64,000 nucleotides of DNA from Synechococcus sp. WH 7803 (GCA_000063505.1 CT971583.1:1891918-1955917), one strand, 5' to 3'; positions 12,991-23,308 are shown, numbered from the stretch's first letter. The notes: generated from the sequence alone by a model not told the origin. Made by a program: numbers and translations.

Positions 12991-13458
12991 TTGCCCCATC
13001 CACTTCTACCGGACATCACTCCTGTCGCTGCCAGCACAGCGGCGGCTCACGGCTTTGAGCTGGTGGAGATCCAGATTCTCACGCACCTACAACCGATGAC
13101 GGTGCAGGTGCAGATCCGTCGCACTGATGGTTCTGATGTGTCTCTCGACGATTGCGCAGGCTTCAGTGGGCCCATGGGTGAAGCGCTCGAGTCGCAAGCT
13201 CTGCTCACCGAGGCGTATGTTCTGGAGATCAGCAGCCCTGGAATCGGGGAACAGCTCCAGAGCGATCGGGACTTTCAGACGTTCCGCAGCTACCCAGTTG
13301 AAGTCCTCTATCGCGATGACGAAGGCAGGGAGCAACGGCAACAGGGCTCCTTGCTCGAACGCAATGCCGACCACGTCCAGGTCAATGTGCGCGGGCGCAT
13401 TAAACGCATCGCCAGAGCCTCTGTGATTTCTGTTCAGCTCATCAGTCCTACCGGCTGA
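12991..13458 (+). CDS. rimP: Ribosome maturation factor RimP
   Basis: Needed for 30S ribosomal subunit maturation. 155 residues, normal length. Visible family segments are AAHGFELVEIQIL, VSLDDCAGFSGPMGEAL, YVLEISSPGIGEQL and HVQVNVRGRIKRI. The start is a TTG at 12991; I see no better ATG in frame. It is the first gene of rimP-nusA-ylxR-infB, the standard bacterial order. Confidence 0.93.
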   Translation: MPHPLLPDITPVAASTAAAHGFELVEIQILTHLQPMTVQVQIRRTDGSDVSLDDCAGFSGPMGEALESQALLTEAYVLEISSPGIGEQLQSDRDFQTFRSYPVEVLYRDDEGREQRQQGSLLERNADHVQVNVRGRIKRIARASVISVQLISPTG

Positions 13459-13506
13459 GTCCACCCCACCGCACGTTCCCTTCGTTCTCTTCACACTCAC
13501 CACCCG

Positions 13507-14916
13507 ATGGCTCTCGTTCTTCTTCCCGGCCTCAGCAACCTGATCGAAGACATCAGTGAAGAGAAGAAGCTTCCCCCACAAGTGGTTGAAGCGGCGTTGA
13601 GGGAAGCACTCCTCAAGGGCTATGAGCGTTATCGACGCACGCTTTACCTCGGCGTGGGTGAAGACCCGTTTGATGAGGAGTATTTCAGCAATTTCGATGT
13701 TGCCCTCGACCTCGACGAAGAGGGTTATCGCGTGCTCGCCAGCAAGATCATTGTTGATGAAGTGGAAAGTGAGGATCATCAGATTGCCCTGGCAGAGGTG
13801 ATGCAGGTCGCCGATGACGCCCAATCCGGTGACACCGTTGTGCTCGATGTCACCCCGGAAAAAGAAGACTTCGGGCGGATGGCAGCAGCCACCACGAAGC
13901 AGGTGCTCGCCCAGAAGTTGCGGGACCAGCAACGTCGGATGATCCAAGAGGAGTTCGCCGATCTGGAGGATCCCGTCCTCACCGCCCGCGTGATCCGCTT
14001 TGAACGCCAATCCGTGATCATGGCCGTGAGCTCAGGCCTGGGCCGTCCGGAAGTGGAGGCCGAGTTACCGCGACGGGATCAGCTCCCTAACGACAATTAC
14101 CGCGCCAATGCCACCTTCAAGGTCTTTTTGAAGGAGGTCAGCGAAGTCCCAAGACGAGGTCCCCAGCTGTTCGTGAGCCGAGCCAACGCAGGGCTCGTGG
14201 TGTATCTGTTCGAGAACGAAGTTCCCGAGATCCAGGAAGGCTCCGTGCGCATCGTGGCCGTCGCCAGGGAAGCCAATCCTCCGTCCCGCTCCGTTGGCCC
14301 CCGCACCAAAGTGGCCGTGGACAGCATCGAACGGGAGGTGGATCCCGTCGGTGCCTGCATCGGTGCACGCGGCTCCAGGATTCAGCAGGTTGTGAACGAA
14401 CTGCGTGGCGAGAAGATCGACGTGATTCGCTGGTCGTCTGATCCTGGTCAGTACATCGCCAACTCGCTCAGTCCGGCCCGGGTTGACGTGGTGCGTCTCG
14501 TCGACCCCGTCGGTCAGCATGCCCACGTTTTGGTCCCGCCCGATCAACTGAGCCTGGCCATTGGACGCGAAGGCCAAAACGTTCGTCTCGCAGCTCGTCT
14601 GACGGGCTGGAAAATCGACATCAAGAACGCCAGCGAATACGACCAAGCTTCAGAGGACGCCGTGGTGGCAGAACTGATTGCCCAACGGGAGCAAGAAGAG
14701 GCGCTTCAGCGAGAAGCTGAAGAGCGGCTTGCTGCCGAACAGGCCGCCAGAGCCGAGGAAGATGCCCGACTGCGCGAGCTCTATCCCCTCCCCGAAGACG
14801 AAGAGGAGTATGGCGACGAAACGGCTGAGGACGTTGTGATGTCTGAGGGTGAGGCCGCCGACACCAGCGAAGTCACGCCTGAATCCAGCGAATCCGCAGA
14901 GGACGGGGCCCGGTGA
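13507..14916 (+). CDS. nusA: Transcription termination/antitermination factor NusA
   Basis: A 469-residue RNA-polymerase-associated factor with an N-terminal polymerase-binding domain (about 1-135), S1 (about 140-205) and two KH domains (GACIGARGSRIQQVVNEL and LAIGREGQNVRLAARLTGWKIDI). An acidic C-terminal tail of about 80 residues replaces the repeat domains of the E. coli protein, as in other cyanobacteria. The stop overlaps the GTG of the next gene by four bases. Confidence 0.97.
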   Translation: MALVLLPGLSNLIEDISEEKKLPPQVVEAALREALLKGYERYRRTLYLGVGEDPFDEEYFSNFDVALDLDEEGYRVLASKIIVDEVESEDHQIALAEVMQVADDAQSGDTVVLDVTPEKEDFGRMAAATTKQVLAQKLRDQQRRMIQEEFADLEDPVLTARVIRFERQSVIMAVSSGLGRPEVEAELPRRDQLPNDNYRANATFKVFLKEVSEVPRRGPQLFVSRANAGLVVYLFENEVPEIQEGSVRIVAVAREANPPSRSVGPRTKVAVDSIEREVDPVGACIGARGSRIQQVVNELRGEKIDVIRWSSDPGQYIANSLSPARVDVVRLVDPVGQHAHVLVPPDQLSLAIGREGQNVRLAARLTGWKIDIKNASEYDQASEDAVVAELIAQREQEEALQREAEERLAAEQAARAEEDARLRELYPLPEDEEEYGDETAEDVVMSEGEAADTSEVTPESSESAEDGAR

Positions 14917-15194
14917 AACCACAACGCCCTATCCTGAGACGTTGTGTCGCCTGCCGTCTGCTGCTGGATCGCAGCCTTCTCTGGCGGATTGTGCGTGACC
15001 ATCGGGATGGGGTTCTCCTTGACCACGGAATGGGCCGTTCGGCCTATCTCTGTCCTCAGGAGAGCTGTCTCGAAGAAGCACAACGTCGGAAACGACTGCA
15101 GAAAGCCCTGCGATGCCAGGTGCCTGACACCGTGATGGCGACGTTGAAGCAGCGACTTGTTCCTGATCAGGAGACAGTCGCTGAGGCAAGATGA
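14913..15194 (+). CDS. YlxR-family (DUF448) RNA-binding protein
   Basis: 93 residues with the family hallmark RRCVACR near the N-terminus and GRSAYLCPQESCLEEAQRRKRL in the middle. YlxR proteins sit between nusA and infB in many bacteria and are thought to bind RNA or modulate RNase P. The GTG start at 14913 overlaps the nusA stop (GTGA), showing translational coupling. infB follows 63 bp later. Confidence 0.93.
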   Translation: MKPQRPILRRCVACRLLLDRSLLWRIVRDHRDGVLLDHGMGRSAYLCPQESCLEEAQRRKRLQKALRCQVPDTVMATLKQRLVPDQETVAEAR

Positions 15195-15257
15195 ACACTG
15201 GCCCCACCTTGAGTGGTGCCCCGAGGCACACCGTGCCCGGACCGACCGGAGACCTGA

Positions 15258-18200
15258 ATGACCAGCAGCGGCAAAGTCAGAATCTATGAGCTGTCCAAGG
15301 ACCTTGGTCTGGACAACAAAGACGTGCTGGATGCCGCTGAGAAGCTGTCCATTGCGGCCAAGAGTCACAGCAGCTCGATCAGCGAAACGGAAGCTGGCAA
15401 GATCCGCAGCCTTCTGAAGGCCGGAAGCGCACCCCGCGCTGCAGCCTCCCCCTCCAAGCCTGCGCCAGGCAAGGCGATCCTCTCCGTTCAGAAAGCAGGT
15501 TCCGGCAGCAACTCTCCGGCACGCCCCGAGCAACCCAAGCCCGCGGCCAGCAGCCCCCCTGCCGCACCGGCAGCGCCGACCAAAGCGAAATCACCCCAGC
15601 AGCCGCCGGCACGGCCTGCAGCCCCCTCAAGACCTGCGGCGCCGAAAGCCTCTGCAACACAGACCAGCGCCCCTCAAAAACCGGTGGTGCGCCAGCAACC
15701 AACGGCGCAGCAACCGGTTCCCAGACCGAAACCAAAAACGGCACCGGAGCGCACCGTCAGCCGCCCTCCCTCACCACCTGCGCGCCCAGTTCCCCAGCAA
15801 CCCTCCCCTCCTTCAGCGAAACCTCGCGGTACCGCTCCGATCCGCCGGGCTGCTCCAAACGATGCCCCACGGCCGGCGAATGCTCCCCCGAGCCGTCCCC
15901 AACCCAAAACCCCTGTCAACAGGACGGCCCCCCCGCCGCAGCGCCCCGCTGCCAAGCCCGAACTGGTCGGCCGCCCCCAACCCAGGCGGCCAGAGGGACC
16001 TCCAACCCGACAAGGCGCAGGACCCGGCTCTCCAAGACCGGCTGTTAGCCCTCGCCCCAGTGCGCCAGGGAGTCAGCGGAACATGCCCCAAAGGCCGGCC
16101 GGAGCCCAACGTCCTGGAGCGCCCACGCGGCCCGGGACAGGTGCAGGCCGTCCCTCTCGCCCCGGTGGCAACACGCTCGAACTCGTCGGCAAGCCGATCC
16201 GCAGAGATGGCAGCGGCAACAGAGGTGAGGGTGGCCGTCCTCCAGGGGGAGCACGCCCCGCAGGGGGCGGTAACCGTCCAGCCATGCCCCCTGGCATGCG
16301 CAAACCGGTTGCACCCGGCGAGCTCATGCAGCTCCAGAAACCATCAGGACGTCCAGGTGTTCCCCCGCCGAGACGGCCCGACGGCACCCCTGTCACCCCG
16401 AGAGGAGACGGTCCAAAAGCAACTCCGCCGGTCTCGCGCCCGACGGCAACGCCGCCATCGCCGGCGACTGCCCCAAGGCGTCCTGGAGGCTTCAGGCCCG
16501 GAGCTGGGCCTGGAGGGCAACGTCGCCCCGGACGTCCCGACTGGGATGACAGCGCCAAGCTGGATGCGCTGCGCAACCGTTCACCGCAGAAGCAGCGTCA
16601 AAAAGTCCACATCATCGGGGAGAACGACGATTCCCTGGCTGCACAGACCGGAGGATTTGCCGGCGAGCAGCAAAACATGGTGCTGTCGGCCAGCCTGGCG
16701 CGCCCATCCAAGCCGAAATCCCAGCAGAAGGCTGCGCCGAAACCGGTGGCAGCGATGCGCAAGCGCCGCAAGGAAACCACGCGCCAGCGCCAGCGGAGGC
16801 GTGCCATGGAGCTGCGGGCAGCCCGTGAAGCCAAGCAGGTCAGGCCCGAAATGATCGTGGTGCCGGAGGACAACCTCACGGTTCAGGAGCTGGCCGACAT
16901 GTTGAGTGTCGAAAGCTCGGAAATCATCAAATCCCTCTTCTTCAAGGGAATCATCGCCACGGTCACCCAGTCTCTCGATATGCCCACGATCGAGACCGTG
17001 GCTGAGGAGTTCGGCGTTCCTGTGCTTCAGGACGACGTCGAAGAGGCCGCGAAGAAGACCGTGGAGATGATCGAGGAACAAGACCTCGAACATCTCATCC
17101 GCCGCCCTCCCGTGGTCACGGTCATGGGCCACGTGGATCACGGCAAAACCAGCTTGCTCGACGCAATCCGCAAGGCGCGTGTGGCAGCGGGCGAAGCCGG
17201 TGGCATCACCCAGCACATTGGTGCCTATCAGGTGGAGATCGAGCACAGCGGCGAACCTCGCAGGCTCACCTTCCTCGACACTCCTGGCCACGAAGCGTTC
17301 ACAGCCATGCGTGCCCGCGGCACGAAGGTCACAGACGTGGCGGTTCTGGTTGTGGCAGCCGACGATGGAGTGCGGCCTCAAACGCTTGAAGCCATCAGCC
17401 ACGCCCGTGCTGCCGAAGTGCCCATCGTTGTGGCGATCAACAAGATCGACAAAGAAGGTGCCTCACCAGATCGGGTGAAGCAGGAGCTGTCAGAGCAGAA
17501 CCTCCTGGCCGAGGAGTGGGGTGGTGATGTGGTGATGGTGCCTGTGAGTGCCATCAAGTCGGAGAACATCGACAAACTGCTTGAGATGCTCCTGCTGGTC
17601 ACGGAGGTTGAGGATCTCCAGGCCAATCCCGATCGCCTGGCCCGTGGCACGGTGATTGAGGCACACCTCGACAAGGCCAAGGGTCCTGTGGCCACCCTGC
17701 TGGTTCAGAACGGAACACTGCGCACGGGTGATGTGGTGGCGGCTGGTCCTGTGCTCGGCAAGGTTCGAGCCATGGTCGACGACGCCAGCGTTCGTCTCAA
17801 GGAAGCAGGCCCATCCTGTGCAGTTGAAGCGCTTGGATTCAGCGAAGTGCCAACGGCCGGGGATGAGTTTGAGGTCTATCCGGATGAAAAGTCAGCCCGT
17901 GCCGTGGTGGGCGACCGTGCCTCCGATGCCAGGGCGACCCGGTTGGCCCAGCAGATGGCTTCACGGCGTGTCTCTCTCACCGCCATGTCCGGTCAGGCGA
18001 ACGACGGCGATCTCAAGGAGCTCAATCTGATCCTCAAGGCCGATGTCCAGGGCTCGGTTGAAGCCATTCTTGGCTCTCTCGAGCAGTTACCGAAGGATGA
18101 AGTTCAGGTGAGAGTGCTGCTCTCGGCCCCTGGCGAAATCACAGAAACCGATGTCGACCTGGCTGCAGCCTCTGGAGCCGTGATTGTGGGCTTCAACACC

Positions 18201-18629
18201 TCCATGGCCTCCGGAGCACGAAAGGCTGCGGATGCCAACGGTGTTGACGTGCGTGATTACGACGTGATCTACAAGCTCCTGGAGGACATCCAACTGGCCA
18301 TGGAAGGCCTGCTGGAACCGGAGCTCGTGGAAGAGGCCCTGGGCGAAGCCGAGGTGCGTGCCGTGTTCACGATCGGCAAGAGCGCTGTGGCCGGCTGCTA
18401 CGTCACCACAGGAAAACTGCAGCGGAACTGCAAGGTTCGTGTGCACCGCGGGAAGGAGATCGTCTACGCCGGCGACCTCGACTCCCTGCGCCGCAACAAA
18501 GACGACGTCAAAGAAGTGGCGACTGGATTCGAGTGCGGCGTCGGCACGGATCGCTTTGCCAACTGGCAGGACGGTGACCGGATCGAAGCCTTCAAGATGG
18601 TCACCCAGCGCCGCAAGCTCACCACCTGA
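15258..18629 (+). CDS. infB: Translation initiation factor IF-2
   Basis: GTPase that places fMet-tRNA on the 30S subunit. At 1123 residues it is long because of a Pro/Ala/Arg-rich N-terminal extension of about 450 residues, typical of cyanobacterial IF-2. A short N-terminal IF2N segment ([24 protein letters not shown]) precedes it. The second IF2N region is near residue 535. The GTPase motifs are [12 protein letters not shown], the switch region DTPGHEAFT and NKIDK. Domains II-IV follow. The downstream gene starts within the stop codon (TGATG). Confidence 0.97.
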   Translation: MTSSGKVRIYELSKDLGLDNKDVLDAAEKLSIAAKSHSSSISETEAGKIRSLLKAGSAPRAAASPSKPAPGKAILSVQKAGSGSNSPARPEQPKPAASSPPAAPAAPTKAKSPQQPPARPAAPSRPAAPKASATQTSAPQKPVVRQQPTAQQPVPRPKPKTAPERTVSRPPSPPARPVPQQPSPPSAKPRGTAPIRRAAPNDAPRPANAPPSRPQPKTPVNRTAPPPQRPAAKPELVGRPQPRRPEGPPTRQGAGPGSPRPAVSPRPSAPGSQRNMPQRPAGAQRPGAPTRPGTGAGRPSRPGGNTLELVGKPIRRDGSGNRGEGGRPPGGARPAGGGNRPAMPPGMRKPVAPGELMQLQKPSGRPGVPPPRRPDGTPVTPRGDGPKATPPVSRPTATPPSPATAPRRPGGFRPGAGPGGQRRPGRPDWDDSAKLDALRNRSPQKQRQKVHIIGENDDSLAAQTGGFAGEQQNMVLSASLARPSKPKSQQKAAPKPVAAMRKRRKETTRQRQRRRAMELRAAREAKQVRPEMIVVPEDNLTVQELADMLSVESSEIIKSLFFKGIIATVTQSLDMPTIETVAEEFGVPVLQDDVEEAAKKTVEMIEEQDLEHLIRRPPVVTVMGHVDHGKTSLLDAIRKARVAAGEAGGITQHIGAYQVEIEHSGEPRRLTFLDTPGHEAFTAMRARGTKVTDVAVLVVAADDGVRPQTLEAISHARAAEVPIVVAINKIDKEGASPDRVKQELSEQNLLAEEWGGDVVMVPVSAIKSENIDKLLEMLLLVTEVEDLQANPDRLARGTVIEAHLDKAKGPVATLLVQNGTLRTGDVVAAGPVLGKVRAMVDDASVRLKEAGPSCAVEALGFSEVPTAGDEFEVYPDEKSARAVVGDRASDARATRLAQQMASRRVSLTAMSGQANDGDLKELNLILKADVQGSVEAILGSLEQLPKDEVQVRVLLSAPGEITETDVDLAAASGAVIVGFNTSMASGARKAADANGVDVRDYDVIYKLLEDIQLAMEGLLEPELVEEALGEAEVRAVFTIGKSAVAGCYVTTGKLQRNCKVRVHRGKEIVYAGDLDSLRRNKDDVKEVATGFECGVGTDRFANWQDGDRIEAFKMVTQRRKLTT

Positions 18630-19429
18630 TGATCACTCGCCGAGAGCCGCTCCTCTGGCTTCAGCTCATGGCCCTGGCCGTGATTCCGCTGGAGCTCGAG
18701 CTGCTCAGGCTCATCTTGTCTGGCAGCACGTTTGGGCCTTCTCCCGCCCTCGAGCGCCTCTTGGTGTGGAGTCTGTCGGTGGTGGCGCCTGGGTACTGGC
18801 TGGTGCAACGGCCAGTGGACTGGGGATCATTGCTGCTGGTGCGCCAGCCTCTCTCAACCCGACAGGTTGATCAGCGACGGCTCAGCGCGCTTCAAGACTC
18901 GATTGCACTGCGCAGCGCCACCGTGTTCGGCATGGTTCTTCTGCTGATGGCGTTCTGGTGGATCGACCGTTCAGCCCTCCTGGTGATCGAGCTTTCGCCT
19001 CTGAAAGATGGGAGCAGGCTCACGGGGTTGCTGCTCTCAGGCCTGGTTCTCTCTCTGCTTCTGTGGCAGTGGCAACAGCTCTGTTCCGCCGTTTGGCTGC
19101 TCACCCGTCCCGACGAGAGCGTTCTTGCCACGACGCCCCTCAGCGACGATCAGATGCGCAGCCATCGGACCAGTTTTGGCTTCGGAGTGCTCATACTCCC
19201 GACCCTCACATGGCCATCCCCGAACGCAAGCTCAGGGCTCGGTTCTGGGCCGATCGAACCAGAGCAGGCTTCCGAACAGAACGACGGCTCCGATCTGGAT
19301 CAACAAGTCGCTGGGGACGACGGGGTTGCCGGCACTGAGCCGGAACGCCATCACGAAGAGCCCGAGCCCGCCGGAACCGAACAAAGCGACCCAGAGGAGA
19401 CGTCTGAGCCCCCTCCAGGGAGTTCGTGA
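18629..19429 (+). CDS. Membrane protein with low-complexity tail
   Basis: 266 residues. The first 160 contain about four hydrophobic segments (residues about 8-30, 45-60, 92-115, 130-155), so it is an integral membrane protein. The last 75 residues are a low-complexity acidic stretch rich in Glu, Pro, Gly and Ser. This tail is encoded antisense to most of the small gene at 19232-19495, so its composition may simply mirror that gene. The start overlaps the infB stop by one base, implying co-translation with infB. Function unknown; a name like low-complexity tail membrane protein fits. Confidence 0.7.
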   Translation: MITRREPLLWLQLMALAVIPLELELLRLILSGSTFGPSPALERLLVWSLSVVAPGYWLVQRPVDWGSLLLVRQPLSTRQVDQRRLSALQDSIALRSATVFGMVLLLMAFWWIDRSALLVIELSPLKDGSRLTGLLLSGLVLSLLLWQWQQLCSAVWLLTRPDESVLATTPLSDDQMRSHRTSFGFGVLILPTLTWPSPNASSGLGSGPIEPEQASEQNDGSDLDQQVAGDDGVAGTEPERHHEEPEPAGTEQSDPEETSEPPPGSS

Positions 19430-19495
19430 CTCCTGGAGGAGTCTCTGTCGCATGGCCGGATCCAGATCTCTGCCGTCCTGTTGATCGGATGTCAC
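19232..19495 (-). CDS. DUF3493-like small membrane protein
   Basis: About 87 residues. The core LDPAMRQRLLQESRTPWRGLRRLLW, followed by two hydrophobic helices (ALFGSGGLGLFVMAFRL and LLIQIGAVVLFGSLLWF), matches the DUF3493 family of cyanobacteria and plastids as I know it, which includes LPA3-type proteins linked to photosystem II assembly. The start is a GTG at 19495 or a TTG two codons earlier; no ATG is in range. It overlaps the 3' end of the 18629-19429 gene on the other strand by about 200 bp. Confidence 0.7.
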   Translation of the reverse strand: MTSDQQDGRDLDPAMRQRLLQESRTPWRGLRRLLWVALFGSGGLGLFVMAFRLSAGNPVVPSDLLIQIGAVVLFGSLLWFDRPRTEP

Positions 19496-19535
19496 GGACA
19501 ATGCGCGAGGTCCTGAATGTTAATTTCCTTAGGTC

Positions 19536-19608
19536 GCCGATGTAGCTCAGCTGGTAGAGCAACGCTTTCGTAAAGCGTGGGTCGCCTGTTCAAGTCAGGT
19601 CATCGGCT
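19536..19608 (+). tRNA. tRNA-Thr (CGT anticodon)
   Basis: Complete cloverleaf. The acceptor strand GCCGATG pairs with CATCGGC at the 3' end. The D-arm is GCTC...GAGC. The anticodon stem ACGCT/AGCGT has loop TTCGTAA (anticodon CGT, reading ACG). The T-arm is CCTG-TTCAAGT-CAGG. No CCA is encoded; the discriminator is T. Confidence 0.95.
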
Positions 19609-19691
19609 TGAAACGTCTGTTGCTTTCCGCACCTGAGCCGTTGTTCAGCACCCTGAATCCATCAGGCTGCTGAGATTGATTCAAACGGTTC

Positions 19692-20882
19692 ATGGATTCG
19701 GAAAGCGACTCCAGCCGCATGCTCAAACGACTGCACCGCAGTCATATGAACGATGCAGCCCTCGACGAGGTCTTCATCGTGTTGAGTGTGGGGGCGAGCC
19801 TGATCGCCACGCTCGGACTGCTGGCGAACAGCGCTGCTGTTGTGATCGGCGCCATGGTGGTGGCCCCGTGGATCATGCCGCTGCGGGCGGCTGCGTTTGC
19901 GATTCTGCTTGGAGAGGTTCAACTGCTGGGGCGGTCGCTGCGCACCTTGATGGTGGGGGTGGTGAGCACCACGGTGTTGTCTCTGGTGCTGGGAGCTCTT
20001 GCGGATCTCCCGCGATTCGGCACTGAAGTGCTAACCCGCACAACACCGAACCTGCTGGATCTCGGTATCGCCCTGGTGGCGGGTGGCCTCGCCACCTACG
20101 CCAAGCTGCGCAGCGATGCGGTGAGCTCCCTCGCCGGAACGGCCATTGCCGTGGCTCTGGTTCCGCCAGTGTGCGTGATGGGACTGCTGCTTTCACAGCA
20201 ACAGTGGAACGATGCTGCAGGGGCTGGACTGCTGTTTGCCACCAACCTGCTGGGCATCCTCACCGGTGGCCTTGTGCTGATGGCCTGGAAGGATCCCGAA
20301 TTCAGACAGGTGTTCCGGCGCAGTCACCTCAGCGCTGCGAGCTTCACCCTCACCGGTCTGCTCCTCCTCCCACTGGGAAGCAGTTTTTTCAATCTCCTGG
20401 ACAGAGCCCGGAAGGACAGCACCCGGGACATGCTGCAAGAGACCATCGAGAGCTTTCTGACGCGGGAGACGTTGACCTTCGGTGATCGGGAATCTGTGGA
20501 TGTGGAGCGTGTTGATATCGCCTGGAATCAGAATCCGCCGGTCATCCGCGTCATCGTGCGGGTTTCGGATCCAGACCTGCCCAGTTTCAAGCAGGTCTCG
20601 GCGGTACAGAAAGCAATCAACCGACGGCAAAACCGTCGTTTTCGGTTGGTCGTGCAGCGCACTGCAGTGGATGTTGTCGGTCCTGAAGTCGCTCCAAATC
20701 CTGAGACACCGGCAACAGAACCAGAGTTGGCGCCTGCACCTGAGCCGGAACAATCCATTGCTCCGATCGAACCAAACGCCAACTCAGCGGGGAACAACCT
20801 GGAGATTGAGGCACTGCTGCCTGGAACAGCCAATCCACAACAAACGATTCCCTCCGAGGAGGGGGCTTTCCGATCCAACTGA
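19692..20882 (+). CDS. DUF389/TIGR00341-type membrane protein
   Basis: 396 residues. The N-terminal half has five to six hydrophobic helices (VFIVLSVGASLIATLGLLANSAAVVIGAMVVAPWIMPL; IALVAGGLATYAKL; SLAGTAIAVALVPPVCVMGLLL), the DUF389 signature. A soluble domain of about 100 residues follows, then a Pro/Glu/Ala-rich tail. Function of the family is unknown. The last codons (reading GAFRSN and stop) lie in sequence homologous to the psbA terminator, so the present C-terminus was created by a neighbouring psbA remnant. Confidence 0.85.
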   Translation: MDSESDSSRMLKRLHRSHMNDAALDEVFIVLSVGASLIATLGLLANSAAVVIGAMVVAPWIMPLRAAAFAILLGEVQLLGRSLRTLMVGVVSTTVLSLVLGALADLPRFGTEVLTRTTPNLLDLGIALVAGGLATYAKLRSDAVSSLAGTAIAVALVPPVCVMGLLLSQQQWNDAAGAGLLFATNLLGILTGGLVLMAWKDPEFRQVFRRSHLSAASFTLTGLLLLPLGSSFFNLLDRARKDSTRDMLQETIESFLTRETLTFGDRESVDVERVDIAWNQNPPVIRVIVRVSDPDLPSFKQVSAVQKAINRRQNRRFRLVVQRTAVDVVGPEVAPNPETPATEPELAPAPEPEQSIAPIEPNANSAGNNLEIEALLPGTANPQQTIPSEEGAFRSN

Positions 20883-21037
20883 CGCTGAATCTTTGGGAGA
20901 CTTCAGCCTCAGGCTTTCTCGATCAACCGATGGCGGGAGCTTCCAGAGCCACAGGAGTGGACTCAACAGCAGCCAGGTCGAGGTTGGCGCGGTTGAGCAC
21001 ATCAACCCGGGTGTTCAGGACGCGGCCCGGACCATCA
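20861..21037. repeat. Degenerate copy of the psbA 3' end and its downstream region
   Basis: This 177-bp stretch aligns with 22181-22388, the 3' end and 3' flank of intact psbA, in the same orientation. Differences are about a dozen substitutions, a 45-bp deletion whose ends carry the 5-bp repeat cgagg, a 15-bp insertion around the stop codon and one single-base gap. The two copies bracket the phosphoesterase gene. Confidence 0.88.
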
Positions 21038-21051
21038 CCCCGTTCAGGCAT
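20923..21051 (-). pseudogene. psbA: Relic of a psbA gene (D1 C-terminus only)
   Basis: On the minus strand the frame still reads D1-like sequence: [14 protein letters not shown], then a jump over 15 codons (HERNAHNFP region lost), [16 protein letters not shown] and stop. The 45-bp deletion is in frame. An ATG at 21051 opens a 42-codon frame, but upstream D1 sequence is absent, so it cannot encode a functional reaction-centre protein. I interpret it as what remains of a tandem psbA copy. Confidence 0.85.
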
Positions 21052-21062
21052 AAGGTCCGCTG

Positions 21063-22136
21063 ATGAAACAACCCGGACGGCGCGACTTTCTGCGGCTCAT
21101 GGCCGCCGCCGCATCGGCTTCGGCCTTGGAGGCCCTGCTGAGGCAGGCGACTGCGCAACCTCTCGCTTCAGGGCAGTCCAGTTCCCCCCAAGCACAAAAC
21201 AACCCTGTCAGGATTGGACTGATCAGCGATCTCAACCGCTCCTACGGCAGCACCAGCTATGGCTCCACTGTTGAACGGGGCGTGAGCCTTCTGTTGCAGC
21301 AGAAGCCCGATCTGGTGATTTGTGCCGGTGACATGGTGGCTGGCCAGAAGACGTCGCTCACCGACCGCCAGCTCGCAGCGATGTGGGAAGGCTTTCAGGT
21401 CTCTGTCCAACGGCCACTGCAGACAGCCGGCATTCCACTTCTGCCAGCGATCGGAAATCACGATGCATCAAGCCAGCGGTTTCAGGGCCGCTACATCTAC
21501 GCACGGGAGCGCCAGCAAGCTTCATTCTTCTGGAACCAGCATCGTGATGCGCTGTCACCAGGACTGACAGAAGCGATCAATTTTCCATTCCAGTACGCAT
21601 GGCATGGACCTGGTCTTTTCCTCGTTGTGATGGATGCCTCATCCGCAACTGTGAGCAGTGCACAGCGGCAATGGCTCTCCCGCGCTTTAAACGCGCCGCA
21701 GCGACACAAGGATGACCTCTGTCTTGTCGTGGGCCACCTGCCACTAACGGCCTTCAGCCAAGGCCGGGCGCGCGCTGGCGAATGCATCCACGACGCCGGA
21801 TCGCTGGCTGCCGAATTGCGCCAGGCACAGGTGGATCTTGTTATCTCAGGGCATCACCATGCCTGGTATCCCGCCGAAGCCCTGGGCCTCCGACTCCTGA
21901 GCCTGGGTGCCATGGGCAGTGGCCCGAGGCGACTGCTCGGCAGCAACATCGCTTCAGCGGCCTCGCTCACACTGCTGGATTGGTCTGTTTCCGATCAATG
22001 CATCTCAGAGAGAACACTGAACCTCAACACACTCTCTGAGATGCAGCCAGACCTGCTCCCAACAACCATTGTTGCGCCTGGTTTTGCTGAGGCACGTCGA
22101 CGCAGTACCCAGTGGCAGCGCACGCAACGCGGATAG
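21063..22136 (+). CDS. Tat-exported calcineurin-like metallophosphoesterase
   Basis: 357 residues. The N-terminus [17 protein letters not shown] is a twin-arginine signal. Metallophosphoesterase motifs are visible: ISDLN (Asn in place of the usual His of DxH), [19 protein letters not shown] and SGHHHAW. It should be a periplasmic phosphatase or phosphodiesterase; the substrate is unknown. It lies between the psbA relic and intact psbA, and reads toward psbA into a shared bidirectional terminator. Confidence 0.87.
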   Translation: MKQPGRRDFLRLMAAAASASALEALLRQATAQPLASGQSSSPQAQNNPVRIGLISDLNRSYGSTSYGSTVERGVSLLLQQKPDLVICAGDMVAGQKTSLTDRQLAAMWEGFQVSVQRPLQTAGIPLLPAIGNHDASSQRFQGRYIYARERQQASFFWNQHRDALSPGLTEAINFPFQYAWHGPGLFLVVMDASSATVSSAQRQWLSRALNAPQRHKDDLCLVVGHLPLTAFSQGRARAGECIHDAGSLAAELRQAQVDLVISGHHHAWYPAEALGLRLLSLGAMGSGPRRLLGSNIASAASLTLLDWSVSDQCISERTLNLNTLSEMQPDLLPTTIVAPGFAEARRRSTQWQRTQRG

Positions 22137-22161
22137 GTCGTCAATCCCAATAAACCAACAA

Positions 22162-22189
22162 AAAGCCCCCACCTTTCGGTGGGGGCTTT
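22162..22189. terminator. Bidirectional terminator between phosphoesterase and psbA
   Basis: A perfect 12-bp stem (AAAGCCCCCACC with GGTGGGGGCTTT) encloses the stable TTTC loop. A-rich and T-rich flanks allow function for both convergent genes. The arm GGGGGCTTT is conserved in the psbA relic at 20861. Confidence 0.92.
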
Positions 22190-22228
22190 CCGATTCAACT
22201 GACGCTGAATCTTTTGGAGACTTCAGCC

Positions 22229-23308
22229 TCAGCCGATGGCGGGTGCTTGCAGAGCCACAGGAGTGGACTCAGCAGCAGCCAGGTCGAGGGGGAAGTTGTG
22301 AGCGTTGCGCTCGTGCATCACTTCCATGCCGAGGTTGGCGCGGTTCAGCACATCAGCCCAGGTGTTCAGGACGCGGCCCTGACCATCAAGGATGGACTGG
22401 TTGAAGTTGAAACCGTTCAGGTTGAAAGCCATGGTGCTGACGCCCAGGGCAGTGAACCAGATGCCGACCACAGGCCAGGCAGCCAGGAAGAAGTGCAGGC
22501 TGCGGCTGTTGTTGAAGGAGGCGTATTGGAAGATCAGGCGACCGAAGTAACCGTGGGCAGCCACGATGTTGTAGGTCTCTTCCTCTTGGCCGAACTTGTA
22601 GCCGTAGTTCTGGGACTCGCTCTCGGTGGTTTCACGCACCAGGGAGGAGGTCACCAGGGAGCCGTGCATGGCGGAGAACAGGGAGCCACCGAACACACCT
22701 GCGACGCCCATCATGTGGAAGGGGTGCATCAGGATGTTGTGCTCTGCCTGGAACACCAGCATGAAGTTGAAGGTGCCGGAGATGCCGAGGGGCATGCCGT
22801 CAGAGAAGGAACCCTGACCGAAGGGGTACACCAGGAACACGGCGGAGGCAGCAGCCACGGGTGCGCTGTAAGCAACGCAGATCCAGGGGCGCATGCCGAG
22901 GCGGTAGGAGAGTTCCCACTCGCGACCCATGTAGCAGAAGATGCCGATCAGGAAGTGGAAGACAACCAGCTGGTAAGGACCGCCGTTGTACAGCCACTCG
23001 TCGAGAGAAGCAGCTTCCCAGATGGGATAGAAGTGAAGGCCGATGGCGTTCGAGGAGGGCACAACAGCACCGGAGATGATGTTGTTGCCGTAGATCAGGG
23101 AGCCAGCGACGGGCTCACGGATGCCGTCGATGTCGACGGGGGGCGCTGCGATGAAAGCAACGATGAAGCAGGTGGTGGCAGCCAGCAGGGTGGGGATCAT
23201 CAGCACACCGAACCAGCCCACATACAGGCGGTTGTTGGTGGAGGTGACCCACTCGCAGAAGGACTGCCAGCCATTGGCGCCGGAGCGCTGCTGAATGGTG
23301 GTGGTCAT
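22229..23308 (-). CDS. psbA: Photosystem II reaction-centre protein D1, D1:2 (Glu130) form
   Basis: 359 residues with full D1 sequence: five membrane helices and the ligands of the Mn cluster and pigments, including [13 protein letters not shown] at the C-terminus. The C-terminal extension after this Ala is removed in mature D1. Residue 130 is Glu (CYMGREWEL), the form that marine Synechococcus uses under high light, as opposed to Gln130 in D1:1. The gene is monocistronic, with its own upstream region and the terminator at 22162-22189. Other psbA copies are expected elsewhere in the genome. Confidence 0.98.
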   Translation of the reverse strand: MTTTIQQRSGANGWQSFCEWVTSTNNRLYVGWFGVLMIPTLLAATTCFIVAFIAAPPVDIDGIREPVAGSLIYGNNIISGAVVPSSNAIGLHFYPIWEAASLDEWLYNGGPYQLVVFHFLIGIFCYMGREWELSYRLGMRPWICVAYSAPVAAASAVFLVYPFGQGSFSDGMPLGISGTFNFMLVFQAEHNILMHPFHMMGVAGVFGGSLFSAMHGSLVTSSLVRETTESESQNYGYKFGQEEETYNIVAAHGYFGRLIFQYASFNNSRSLHFFLAAWPVVGIWFTALGVSTMAFNLNGFNFNQSILDGQGRVLNTWADVLNRANLGMEVMHERNAHNFPLDLAAAESTPVALQAPAIG

